NCBI GenBank assembly: GCA_964540655.1
Contig: CAZINR010000036.1
Coordinates: 1-13,865, forward strand
Length of the DNA stretch: 13,865 nt
Reading direction: 5' to 3'
Source: CAZQBY01 sp964540655
Lineage (GTDB): Archaea; Altiarchaeota; Altiarchaeia; JAFGQM01
Under the pieces are notes generated by a model that was not told the origin of the DNA, searched no databases, and saw only the letters and a list, made by a program, of their open reading frames with translations. Positions 1-5,763 of this stretch are shown here, in pieces. Position 1 is the stretch's first letter. Each line of letters begins with the position of its first letter. Both the position numbers and the translations under genes were made by a program.

Positions 1-67
1 TGGTGCAACACCAACCGGACTATGGACTTAAATTCGATTTATGCAACAAAGCACTTTGGCAAAAAAG

Positions 68-77
68 GCTTTTATAG
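68..77 (+). promoter_or_regulatory. TATA box of the Cys-rich membrane protein gene
   Basis: GCTTTTATAG is centred 24 nt before the ATG at 97, the distance expected if transcription starts at or next to the start codon. This supports 97 rather than the more upstream in-frame ATG at 22. Confidence 0.55.
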
Positions 78-96
78 GGCTAGCCTTTATCTAAGC

Positions 97-495
97 ATGA
101 AAAGAGTAGCCCTCCTCTTGGCCATGAGCCTTCTGCTTTTCGGAACCGCTTCCGCGAAAGAGAACGACCCCTGCGCAAGCTCGTCAGACTGCGACATCGG
201 CGAGTGGTGCGAGGCGTTCAGGTGCAAGTATTATCCCTGCTCCACGGACGCCGACTGCCCCGAGTGCGGCAAATGCGCCGGCGGGGCGTGCTTCAGGGAC
301 GGAGGCTGCATCCCAAGCGGCGAGAGCGGAGTGGATCCTGCGGACCTCATAGCCCCGATGCAGCCGGTGGAGCCCATCGAAGGAGGAACCGGTCCAGGGG
401 GTTCGATGGCGGGCATGGACACCACAACGCTCCTGCTGGGCGTGATAGCGGTGATGGCGGTGGCAATCATAGTACTGGCCGTGAGAAGAAGGTAG
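97..495 (+). CDS. Small Cys-rich exported protein with C-terminal membrane anchor
   Basis: No family is recognised. The 132-residue product begins with a typical signal peptide (residues 1-20, MKR, then a hydrophobic run ending TASA). It continues with ten cysteines between residues 26 and 71 in a small disulfide-rich pattern (CxxxxxCxxxxxCxxxxC, then CPECGKC). A Pro/Gly-rich linker of about 35 residues follows, and it ends with a transmembrane helix (about 110-128) and RRR. The predicted topology is a Cys-rich head outside the cell held by one C-terminal anchor with the basic tail inside. An in-frame ATG at 22 would add 25 residues before the signal peptide and is disfavoured, because the TATA box at 68-77 would then lie inside the gene. 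The stop codon abuts the stop of asnB on the other strand. The cysteine style resembles the 616-residue secreted protein at 8199, suggesting a shared envelope repertoire. Function is unknown. Confidence 0.75.
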   Translation: MKRVALLLAMSLLLFGTASAKENDPCASSSDCDIGEWCEAFRCKYYPCSTDADCPECGKCAGGACFRDGGCIPSGESGVDPADLIAPMQPVEPIEGGTGPGGSMAGMDTTTLLLGVIAVMAVAIIVLAVRRR

Positions 496-2139
496 CTATC
501 CCGACTCGTCTATCGTATCCAATATCTCCTGGTATTCCTCATCGCCCTTGTAGGAGTCTATGTCCAGGTCGCCCTTGACCGAATAGCGATACAGGCTGCC
601 CAGCTTTTCCGATTTCTCTCCATTCAGGCGCCCCTTTTTGGTTTTCTTGGGCATCTCCAGCTTCTTCTTCCTCTTCTTTAGAACCTTCTTCAGCTCATCA
701 TGGACGTTGGAGCCGTGCTGGGCGGCCTCCTTGGGCCTCCACGCGAGGAATTTTGGGACCCCTATCTTCTCGGCCAGCTTGCGGTGGATGTACTTGACTT
801 CTCCGTCCTTTATCTTCAATTTCATCGTCATCGACATGGCGGTATAGATGACCTCGGGGTCCAGGAACGGCACCCTCAGTTCTATGCTGTGGTACATGGT
901 TATCTTGTCCTCCCTTTCCAGCGTGTCCTTGTAAAGGTTCTTTATATCGTTCCACATCCCCTTGTTCAGGTAATCGGCGCCCTTCTGCTTCATGACCTCC
1001 GGATACCAGGAGTAGCCGGCGAACAGCTCGTCGGCCGCCTGGCCGGTGAGCATGACACGAATGCCGTCCTCCCGCGCCATCTTGACCGCGAAGAATATGG
1101 GTATTGCCACGTCCACCTGGAGGTGGTTAGTGGATTCGATGGCCGCCATTATGTTCTCCAGTTCATCATCTATCTTCTTCGCGCTCAGCTCGGCCACACG
1201 GACCTCTAGCCCAAGGGCCTTGGCGGCCTTCTTGGCATTGACCACATCGGTCGAGTCGGGATGGCCCGACACATAGCAGACGACATTGGGGGCCAGTTTT
1301 TTGGCCACCTGGGCGATGACCACGCTGTCCACGCCCCCGGAGAAGATTATGCCCACCTTCTCGTGGCCCTCGACCCTCTTCCAGACCGCGTCGAAGAGCG
1401 CCTCCTTGTATTTCCGCAGCGCGGTCTTCTGGTCGGTGATGGTGATGTCGGGCTCCACTAAGCTGTTCCCGGCCAGCCGCTTGAATTTGTATTCGTTCCC
1501 TTCCTCATCCAGCCCTATCTCGACGATGTTGCCGGGCAGGACCCTCTTCGGCTCTATGCCGAGCTCCCAGAGAGGCTTCTTCTCCGAGCAGAATCCCACG
1601 TACCTGCCATTCTCGCCGTAATACAGCTGCTTTATGCCGGCGGGGTCGCGGACCATGGCGAAGCGCCTCTTCCTCCGGTCCCACACCACGAAGGCGTACT
1701 CGCCGTCCAGCTCCTTGGTCGCGCGCGAGACCGCCTCGATGAAATTCGGGGCTTCCTCGCGGTGATGCTCGATTAGATGCACAACGACTTCGCTGTCAGA
1801 GTCGGTTTGGAAGACGTGGTCGAGTTTGCGGAGCCTTCGCCGTATGTTCTTATAGTTCCATATCTCGCCGTTGAACGAGAGGACCAGATCCTCGTTGCAG
1901 TCGCAGAGGGGTTGGACGCCGGTGTCTCCGGTTATCTTCAGGCGGGAGTGGGCAAGGCCGTGCTCTCCCCTGAGCTCCTTGGTGTCGAGCTTTTTTACTT
2001 CTTCTCCTTTCTCTATAGAGGTCCCGATGGCTATCCCGCAGCCGTCCGGCCCGCGGTGCTCGGTCAGCTCGAGCATCTTCTTGAGGGGTCCGCTGACCTC
2101 TCCCCCCTCTTTGTCTATCAGACCCGCGATGGAGCACAT
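496..2139 (-). CDS. asnB: Asparagine synthetase, glutamine-hydrolysing, archaeal type
   Basis: Makes asparagine from aspartate, ATP and glutamine in the cytoplasm. The 547-residue protein has the class II glutaminase domain at about 2-190: MCSIAG with the N-terminal nucleophile Cys2 exposed after Met removal, HRGPDG at 28-33, R66 in HSRLKITG, SFNGEIWNY at 88-96 and TDSDSE at 112-117. The synthetase domain follows at about 235-430, with the PP-loop SGGVDS at 267-272, LTGQAADELFAGY at 364-376 and RVPFLDPE at 422-429. A family-typical WRPKEAAQHGS lies near 467-477. The last 70 residues are lysine-rich (about 483-503) and then acidic. All expected catalytic positions appear present, so it should be active. 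The start is fixed by the need for Cys at position 2. It lies downstream of a C-N hydrolase gene on the same strand, 102 nt away, with its own promoter. Confidence 0.93.
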   Translation of the reverse strand: MCSIAGLIDKEGGEVSGPLKKMLELTEHRGPDGCGIAIGTSIEKGEEVKKLDTKELRGEHGLAHSRLKITGDTGVQPLCDCNEDLVLSFNGEIWNYKNIRRRLRKLDHVFQTDSDSEVVVHLIEHHREEAPNFIEAVSRATKELDGEYAFVVWDRRKRRFAMVRDPAGIKQLYYGENGRYVGFCSEKKPLWELGIEPKRVLPGNIVEIGLDEEGNEYKFKRLAGNSLVEPDITITDQKTALRKYKEALFDAVWKRVEGHEKVGIIFSGGVDSVVIAQVAKKLAPNVVCYVSGHPDSTDVVNAKKAAKALGLEVRVAELSAKKIDDELENIMAAIESTNHLQVDVAIPIFFAVKMAREDGIRVMLTGQAADELFAGYSWYPEVMKQKGADYLNKGMWNDIKNLYKDTLEREDKITMYHSIELRVPFLDPEVIYTAMSMTMKLKIKDGEVKYIHRKLAEKIGVPKFLAWRPKEAAQHGSNVHDELKKVLKKRKKKLEMPKKTKKGRLNGEKSEKLGSLYRYSVKGDLDIDSYKGDEEYQEILDTIDESG

Positions 2140-2181
2140 AAGATATGTTTTTCCCTTTGGTTTCCCAAACTTAGAAGCGCC

Positions 2182-2193
2182 CCTATAAAAAGG
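2182..2193 (-). promoter_or_regulatory. TATA box of asnB
   Basis: Read on the minus strand this is CCTTTTTATAGG, centred about 48 nt before the asnB ATG. It predicts a leader of about 20 nt, unlike most genes here, which look leaderless. A short inverted repeat (TTTGG, 4 nt, CCAAA at 2156-2169) sits at the predicted transcription start. A second A/T-rich candidate lies at 2199-2208. Confidence 0.45.
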
Positions 2194-2241
2194 TTTGCGG
2201 TTTTTAAGGTCTGCAAGAAGCCATATTCCTGACTTTCCTCC

Positions 2242-3069
2242 TCAGGCACGCTTTTTCTTGTTTGAAGGCGGTCTGGCAAAGCCGCCCCCCGCCGGGTTCT
2301 TGACTATCTCCCAGTAGAGGTCGGGCCTCCTGCACTGGTATATCTTCTCTTCCTCGCGCCATTCGTCAACCTCGTCCATGTCTATCTTCGCCCTGATTAT
2401 GCCCTGCTTGCCCACCAGCTGCTCGATTATGTCGCCCTTCGGATTTATGATACACGAGCCGCCCGCGTATTTGCCCCTCTTGAACTTGTTCGCGTAAAGC
2501 ACCCACACCTGGTTGCTGGTGGCTATGGACTGGAGCCTCCTTATCATGTAATCGTGGTTGAACTCATTGGGCACGACGGCGGGCACCGCGAATATCCTGG
2601 CGCCCATCAGGGCCAGGCAGCGGCTCACCTCGGTGAACGCGGTGTCGAAGCATATCAGCATGCCCAGCTTGCCTATGCGGGTGTCTATGCACCTGAGCTC
2701 GTCGCCGGGCGTGAACTCCTCGGTCCAGTGGACGTGGGTCTTGATGTATCTGTCTATCTTGTTCTCGTCTATGTAGAACGCTGTGTTGTAATGGTTGCCA
2801 TTGAGCACCTCCAGGCCCCCCACGACGATGGCTGCGTCGTAGTCCTTGCACACCTCCTGCAGCTTCTCAAGGGTCCCGATGTCTATAGACTGGGACGTGT
2901 ATTCCTTCCGGGGCTTGTGGTGGTGGCCCTGCAGCATCAGCTCCGGGAATACCAGCAGGTCGGCGTCGCCGTGCTCTTTTATTATCCTTATGACCTGGAG
3001 GGTGTTGTAATCCAGGTCGGCCTTCCTCGCGGATATCTGGGCTATAGCCACTCTCTTGACGTCGGCCAT
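2242..3069 (-). CDS. Carbon-nitrogen hydrolase (nitrilase superfamily)
   Basis: A 275-residue single-domain amidase of the nitrilase/N-carbamoylase superfamily, which hydrolyses non-peptide C-N bonds through a Glu-Lys-Cys triad. The triad is visible: Glu43 in VFPELML, Lys110 in RYIKTHVHW and Cys140 in MLICFDTAF. These are the family's positions and motif contexts, and the length is normal. The substrate cannot be read from sequence; amidase, omega-amidase and N-carbamoyl-amine hydrolase roles are all possible. The ATG at 3069 lies 26 nt after a TATA element (3091-3098), so the message is probably leaderless. The C-terminal tail is basic (NKKKRA). It is upstream of asnB on the same strand. A shared theme of amide nitrogen metabolism is plausible, but separate promoters argue against a strict operon. 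Confidence 0.88.
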   Translation of the reverse strand: MADVKRVAIAQISARKADLDYNTLQVIRIIKEHGDADLLVFPELMLQGHHHKPRKEYTSQSIDIGTLEKLQEVCKDYDAAIVVGGLEVLNGNHYNTAFYIDENKIDRYIKTHVHWTEEFTPGDELRCIDTRIGKLGMLICFDTAFTEVSRCLALMGARIFAVPAVVPNEFNHDYMIRRLQSIATSNQVWVLYANKFKRGKYAGGSCIINPKGDIIEQLVGKQGIIRAKIDMDEVDEWREEEKIYQCRRPDLYWEIVKNPAGGGFARPPSNKKKRA

Positions 3070-3090
3070 GTAGTGTTAGAACCCGCTCCG

Positions 3091-3098
3091 TTATAAAT
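3091..3098 (-). promoter_or_regulatory. TATA box of the C-N hydrolase gene
   Basis: TTATAAAT on the plus strand (ATTTATAA on the minus) is centred about 26 nt before the ATG at 3069. It forms one half of a compact divergent promoter region (3070-3136). Confidence 0.6.
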
Positions 3099-3102
3099 CT
3101 AG

Positions 3103-3113
3103 GCTTTTTTATT
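3103..3113 (+). promoter_or_regulatory. TATA box of the first pilin-like gene
   Basis: GCTTTTTTATT is centred about 28 nt before the ATG at 3137. It lies only a few bases from the opposing TATA of the C-N hydrolase gene, so the two promoters may compete or be co-regulated. Confidence 0.5.
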
Positions 3114-3136
3114 TCTTTTACCCTTAGTTTAACCAT

Positions 3137-3550
3137 ATGACTTACAATGCGCGACTGGGGACCGTGGCATGGGTGATTGCAGTCCTGGCCGCCGTAGGCG
3201 TGATGTTCTGGAGCCTGGATGCCGTGGGGCCCGACGTTACGGGAGCCGCCACTGCCGCAGGACCGATAGGTTATCCCCGGGCCACCTGCGAGACCGGGGA
3301 GAAGGTGCTCTACGTTGTCCTTCAGAACAACGGGGCAGAGAGGATCGGCAACGTAAACCTGACCATAGGCTCGAAAACTGTCGGATGCGGCGGCATGGAG
3401 CCGGGAGCCAAGACCACCTGCGGCTTCGGCGGTTTCGACTGCAGCCTGTTCAAGCAGGGCGACCAGTTCAATCTGGAGATGAGCATGCTCTACGAGAAGG
3501 GAGGCGATTTCATCGGCACAAGCGGATACGTCCGCGTAAGGGTGCTTTAG
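3137..3550 (+). CDS. Pilin-like membrane-anchored protein lacking a prepilin signal
   Basis: The 137-residue product has one N-terminal hydrophobic helix (about 10-27) and an extracellular beta-rich domain with four cysteines (51, 84, 95, 102). It resembles its downstream neighbour at 3591 throughout. The helix ends match (GVMFWSLDAVGPDVTGA here, GVALWQLGALEPLTNPTGGA there). A C.TG motif follows the linker, then three more cysteines, a GDxF motif and a GG.I.TSG-like C-terminus. The KKGQ..IEY class III prepilin signal of the neighbour is missing: the start is MTYNARLG. It is therefore probably a membrane-bound paralogue rather than a processed pilin. The extracellular part also has CARDB/Ig-like character (LQNNGAERIGNVNLTI). 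The paralogy is read by eye and no family name is assigned. Confidence 0.72.
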   Translation: MTYNARLGTVAWVIAVLAAVGVMFWSLDAVGPDVTGAATAAGPIGYPRATCETGEKVLYVVLQNNGAERIGNVNLTIGSKTVGCGGMEPGAKTTCGFGGFDCSLFKQGDQFNLEMSMLYEKGGDFIGTSGYVRVRVL

Positions 3551-3562
3551 AGTCTTTTTTAT

Positions 3563-3572
3563 ACTTTTATCT
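3563..3572 (+). promoter_or_regulatory. TATA box candidate of the class III pilin gene
   Basis: ACTTTTATCT is centred about 24 nt before the ATG at 3591. An overlapping CTTTTTTATAC at 3554-3564 (about 31 nt before the ATG) is an alternative. The pilin gene may therefore be transcribed on its own as well as with its upstream paralogue. Confidence 0.4.
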
Positions 3573-3590
3573 GTTAGTTAACACCAGAAG

Positions 3591-4058
3591 ATGGCAACAA
3601 AAAAAGGACAGGCTGCGATAGAATACATCGGCTCGTATTCCTGGGCCGTTGTGGCCATATTGGTTGTAGGCGTGGCGCTGTGGCAACTCGGAGCCCTGGA
3701 GCCTCTCACCAACCCCACTGGGGGGGCGGTAGGGTTCAGTCAGGTCAGGCCTCTGGACTGGAGCTGCAGCACCGGGTCGGACGAGGTCCGGGTGGAATGG
3801 ATTAATTCTGCAGGCATCAGGATAAAGGTCACCGTCCCCCAGGGCCGCTGCACCTACAAGGGAGTCACCTACACCGCAGGCGAGAGCTTCAACGTCAGCA
3901 AGGCGGACACGGTGCTCTGCGCCTACACCGGGCTGTCCGGCTGCTCGGACGTCTCGACCGGGGACCGGTTCGAGTCGCAGGTTACACTGACATGGGAGCC
4001 GGCCGGCGGCGGCATATCACACACCGAGTCGGGGAGCGTCTGGAGGACCGCCGAGTAA
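3591..4058 (+). CDS. Archaeal type IV pilin with class III (DUF361-type) signal
   Basis: The 155-residue precursor begins MATKKGQAAIEYIG, matching the archaeal class III prepilin signal in which a K/R-G-Q segment precedes S/A-I-E-Y and the hydrophobic helix. In such proteins a dedicated prepilin peptidase (EppA-like in methanogens) cuts just before the Gln (here Q7), and the helix packs into the filament core. The helix spans about 13-33. The mature head has four cysteines (59, 87, 110, 118), is Thr/Ser-rich and is probably a beta-sandwich. No prepilin peptidase, assembly ATPase or platform gene is in the window, so this is an orphan pilin locus with its paralogue at 3137. Surface adhesion or filament formation is inferred. 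Confidence 0.82.
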   Translation: MATKKGQAAIEYIGSYSWAVVAILVVGVALWQLGALEPLTNPTGGAVGFSQVRPLDWSCSTGSDEVRVEWINSAGIRIKVTVPQGRCTYKGVTYTAGESFNVSKADTVLCAYTGLSGCSDVSTGDRFESQVTLTWEPAGGGISHTESGSVWRTAE

Positions 4059-4087
4059 TCCCTCTTTGGGCCCCAACAATCCCTGAA

Positions 4088-4099
4088 AAGCTTTTTATT
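4088..4099 (+). promoter_or_regulatory. TATA-like element upstream of the peptide-XRE operon
   Basis: GCTTTTTATTTG closely resembles the TATA boxes of other genes in this window (for example 8168-8178). A start about 25 nt downstream would fall inside the inverted repeat at 4104-4125. The preceding AAAAGCTTTTT could instead contribute to pilin transcript termination. Confidence 0.35.
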
Positions 4100-4103
4100 T
4101 GTT

Positions 4104-4125
4104 AATGTTATAAATATGTAACATT
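4104..4125. promoter_or_regulatory. Inverted repeat (operator candidate) around a TATA-like sequence
   Basis: AATGTTA (4104-4110) and TAACATT (4119-4125) are perfect 7-bp inverted arms separated by 8 bp. The TATAAATAT sequence (4109-4117) lies across the left arm and spacer. A dyad over a TATA box is a common archaeal repressor site because bound repressor blocks TBP/TFB. The XRE regulator encoded about 220 bp downstream is the obvious candidate ligand (inference). Confidence 0.45.
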
Positions 4126-4154
4126 TAGTTAGAAATATCAAGACCACGGTCTCC

Positions 4155-4226
4155 GACCGGTGGCATGTTCCTTGGTTTTTGACAGATGTTCTCCACCGGT
4201 GACGCCACCGGTCAATAGACCGGTGG
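4155..4226. repeat. Cluster of four ACCGGTGG / CCACCGGT motifs
   Basis: GACCGGTGG occurs at 4155-4163 and 4218-4226. The opposite orientation CCACCGGT occurs at 4193-4200 and 4205-4212. The order is plus, minus, minus, plus. Copies 3 and 4 form a perfect 9-bp hairpin with an AATA loop (4205-4226), and copies 1 and 2 can form a second one with a 29-nt loop. Copy 1 could also pair with copy 3, and copy 2 with copy 4, giving alternative folds. A short AGACC/GGTCT dyad (4141-4152) lies just upstream. Confidence 0.8.
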
Positions 4227-4246
4227 AAAATTCTGATTTTTAATAA

Positions 4247-4348
4247 ATGAAAAGAAGCGACAACTCAAAGGTCTGTCCGGGCGCTGCAGCGGTCGGCATC
4301 ATAGCCCTCTTGCTGCTCTGGTTATGCTACGGCAGGAGGGGCGTATGA
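4247..4348 (+). CDS. Predicted 33-residue single-span membrane peptide
   Basis: An ORF of 33 codons from the ATG at 4247 to the TGA at 4346-4348. The peptide begins MKRSDNSKVCPG, then has a hydrophobic helix of about 16 residues (AAAVGIIALLLLWLCY) and a positive tail GRRGV. It overlaps the XRE gene start by the classic ATGA arrangement (ATG 4345, TGA 4346), a strong sign of translational coupling. No Shine-Dalgarno precedes it and no TATA sits at leaderless distance, so its start is the weak point. If it is translated, it needs the upstream promoter and a leader of over 100 nt. No family is recognised. Possible roles are a membrane partner that tethers or inactivates the regulator, or a small hydrophobic toxin-like peptide; nothing in the sequence decides between them. 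Confidence 0.5.
   Translation: MKRSDNSKVCPGAAAVGIIALLLLWLCYGRRGV
4334..4341 (+). promoter_or_regulatory. Strong Shine-Dalgarno of the XRE gene
   Basis: AGGAGGGG ends 3-5 nt before the ATG at 4345. It is one of the few clear ribosome binding sites in a window dominated by leaderless genes. It favours 4345 over the in-frame ATG at 4324 and shows that this gene is internal to a transcript. Confidence 0.65.
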
Positions 4349-4536
4349 GGACGCGCATGAAGGAGTTCAGGGCCCGGTTCGACATGACTCAGGGGGATTT
4401 GGCCAGGAAGGTCGGCGTCAGGAGGGAGACCATAGTCTTCCTGGAGAAGGGGAAGTACAATCCCTCTCTCCAGCTGGCCCACGACGTCGCGGAGGCGCTG
4501 GGGACTAGCATAGAGCGCCTTTTCATCTTCGACTGA
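4345..4536 (+). CDS. XRE/Cro-type helix-turn-helix transcriptional regulator
   Basis: The 63-residue protein is essentially one HTH_3/XRE domain. MTQGDLARKVGVRRETIVFL (residues 14-33) holds the two helices of the turn, and EKGKYNPSLQLAHDVAEALG (34-53) is the family's typical continuation, ending with a short IERLFIFD tail. Compact regulators of this kind in bacteria and archaea usually bind short dyads as dimers and often sit next to a small membrane protein gene; here that partner would be the overlapping 33-residue peptide. It likely autoregulates, since both an inverted repeat over a TATA box and a cluster of 8-bp repeats lie upstream. An ATG at 4324 would add seven residues, but the Shine-Dalgarno spacing and domain boundary favour 4345. 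Confidence 0.85.
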   Translation: MRTRMKEFRARFDMTQGDLARKVGVRRETIVFLEKGKYNPSLQLAHDVAEALGTSIERLFIFD

Positions 4537-4566
4537 CCACTGCTCACTGCTCGTCCTCAAAGCAGC

Positions 4567-4575
4567 TATTTTTAA
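4567..4575 (+). promoter_or_regulatory. TATA box of nreA
   Basis: TATTTTTAA is centred 26 nt before the GTG at 4597, consistent with a leaderless start at a GTG codon. An in-frame TAA at 4573-4575 rules out a longer protein. Confidence 0.5.
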
Positions 4576-4596
4576 GCAATCCTGCAAAAAAGGACT

Positions 4597-5763
4597 GTGA
4601 TTAGTGGTAAGAGGGAGTATCTCAAGAGGCTGACGTCGCAGTTCCGGATGCGGTCGGTCAAGGTGGGAAAAGAACTGGACGGCAGCACCCCGCCCTCGGT
4701 CTTCATCGGCAGCTGGAACTACCCCAAGGTCTACGCGGGGCCCATGATGGTGCAGGAGCACGGGGACACCTCGCTGCTGGACACGCCGGAGGAATGGATA
4801 CCCTCGAACATTTCGACGCAGGATGTCGTGGGCTTTCGAATGAACCTGGTCAGGGGCAAGAAGACCGTGGGGATAACCGACCTGGATGACAAGCTGGTCG
4901 AAAAGCTGAGGGACATCGCACTCTCCTCGAAATCGGTGGACGGAGAGGCCCGCTTCCGCAGGGAGCCGAGGGGGAGCTATCTGACCGATGAAAGCGCGCC
5001 CCATGGACCCAGCGCGGAAATAGACGACTTCACGGTCGGCAACTGCCGGTGGGAGAAATCGCTGGAGAAGACATACTATGACACGGACCTGAAGGCCAGG
5101 GAAGCGGTCTGGGACCTCTACGGCAAGGGCCTGCCCTTCTCCAGGATACAGAAGGCTTTCTCCATAGGCTCGATGGGGTCGGGCAAGAGGAGGAAGATGG
5201 TGCCGACCAGATGGAGCATAACCGCCTGCGACAGCACGCTGGCCGACATACTTCTGGAGCGGGTGCGGCACTACCCGGTGATGGACACATTCCGCGTGTA
5301 TGAGTTCGAGAGCCTTAACAACTACTACGCCGTTATATTGACTCCGACGCCGTGGCAGTACGAGTGGATCGAGGCATTCCTCCATGTCATGGGCAGGGAC
5401 GTGGCGATATTCGGAGACCATGAGCTGACCACAGGCAAGAAGGGCTACTCTTCTGTAGGGGGCTGCTATTACAGCTGCAAATTCGGAGTGCTTGAAGCCA
5501 TGGAGAGGCTCCAGGAGCAGGCCGGCGCCATCATACTCAGAGAGGCTTACGAGGGCTACGTCCCTTTGGGCGTCTTCAACGTGAGGGAGAACGTCAGGAC
5601 CGCGATGAAGCAGAATTTCAGGGAGTTCCATGAGCTGAAAGAGGTGCTGGCTTACCTCGGCCCGAGGTTCAAACTTCCCATCACCCGTTTCGTCAAGGAG
5701 AGCAATCTGCTGAGGGAGATGCTGGTTTCAAGGCAGTCGACGTTGGGAGAGTACACCGGATGA
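4597..5763 (+). CDS. nreA: NreA-type archaeal DNA repair protein with C-terminal PIP box
   Basis: The 388-residue protein matches the archaeal Nre family (DUF650/DUF651). The N-terminal hallmark GSTPPSVFIGSWNYPKVYAG lies at 29-48. The conserved middle (IPSNISTQDVVGFRMNLV near 68-85) and the C-terminal domain (for example VYEFESLNNYYAVILTPTPW near 234-253) follow. In Haloferax, NreA acts with UvrABC in repair of mitomycin C damage and needs a PCNA-interacting peptide at its C-terminus. Here the last residues are QSTLGEYTG, where Q380, L383 and Y386 fit the Qxx(L/I/M)xx(F/Y) pattern. As I recall the family, many members carry a Cys-based zinc-binding element at the N-terminus; none is present here. 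GTG is the chosen start because of the TATA spacing and the upstream in-frame stop. The stop overlaps the radical SAM gene by 4 bp, implying coupled translation. Confidence 0.88.
   Translation: MISGKREYLKRLTSQFRMRSVKVGKELDGSTPPSVFIGSWNYPKVYAGPMMVQEHGDTSLLDTPEEWIPSNISTQDVVGFRMNLVRGKKTVGITDLDDKLVEKLRDIALSSKSVDGEARFRREPRGSYLTDESAPHGPSAEIDDFTVGNCRWEKSLEKTYYDTDLKAREAVWDLYGKGLPFSRIQKAFSIGSMGSGKRRKMVPTRWSITACDSTLADILLERVRHYPVMDTFRVYEFESLNNYYAVILTPTPWQYEWIEAFLHVMGRDVAIFGDHELTTGKKGYSSVGGCYYSCKFGVLEAMERLQEQAGAIILREAYEGYVPLGVFNVRENVRTAMKQNFREFHELKEVLAYLGPRFKLPITRFVKESNLLREMLVSRQSTLGEYTG

Larger units (their letters stand above)
4059..4246. other. Repeat-rich intergenic region / probable leader of the peptide-XRE operon
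   Basis: This 188-bp stretch is the longest gene-free segment. It holds two candidate TATA elements (4088-4099 and 4108-4118), an inverted repeat spanning the second, and four copies of ACCGGTGG/CCACCGGT that make strong hairpins. No tRNA or convincing ORF was seen in it. It probably contains both the 3' end of the pilin transcript and the promoter plus structured leader of the next operon. Confidence 0.6.

Noticed and set aside
1..13. Short hairpin TGGTG-CAA-CACCA at the window start
   Set aside because: A 5-bp stem without a T-tract at the edge of the window. No tRNA arms or other context could be found, so it may be chance or the tail of something outside.
22..96. N-terminal extension of the first gene from the ATG at 22
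   Set aside because: It would place 25 polar residues before a perfect signal peptide and put the TATA box inside the coding region.
2554..3096. A 180-codon plus-strand frame opposite the C-N hydrolase
   Set aside because: The minus strand encodes the full Glu-Lys-Cys catalytic set in order. The plus frame has no family features and covers the hydrolase promoter.
4155..4226. CRISPR array
   Set aside because: The repeated units are only 8-9 bp, alternate in orientation and are irregularly spaced, and no cas gene is present.
4282..4291. CGCTGCAGCG palindrome inside the 33-codon ORF
   Set aside because: It is explained by GC-rich Ala/Gly codons (GCT GCA GCG) and has no partner site nearby.
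4247..4536. A firm toxin-antitoxin assignment for the membrane peptide and XRE gene
   Set aside because: Size, hydrophobicity and overlap would allow it, but no known toxin family is recognised and a membrane-tethered regulator fits equally well.
4327..5631. A 434-codon open frame on the minus strand opposite the XRE gene and nreA
   Set aside because: Its composition (rich in Arg, His, Leu, Pro, Val) is what the complement of high-GC coding sequence gives. It has no recognisable motif, and the plus strand carries two well-supported gene families over the same bases.
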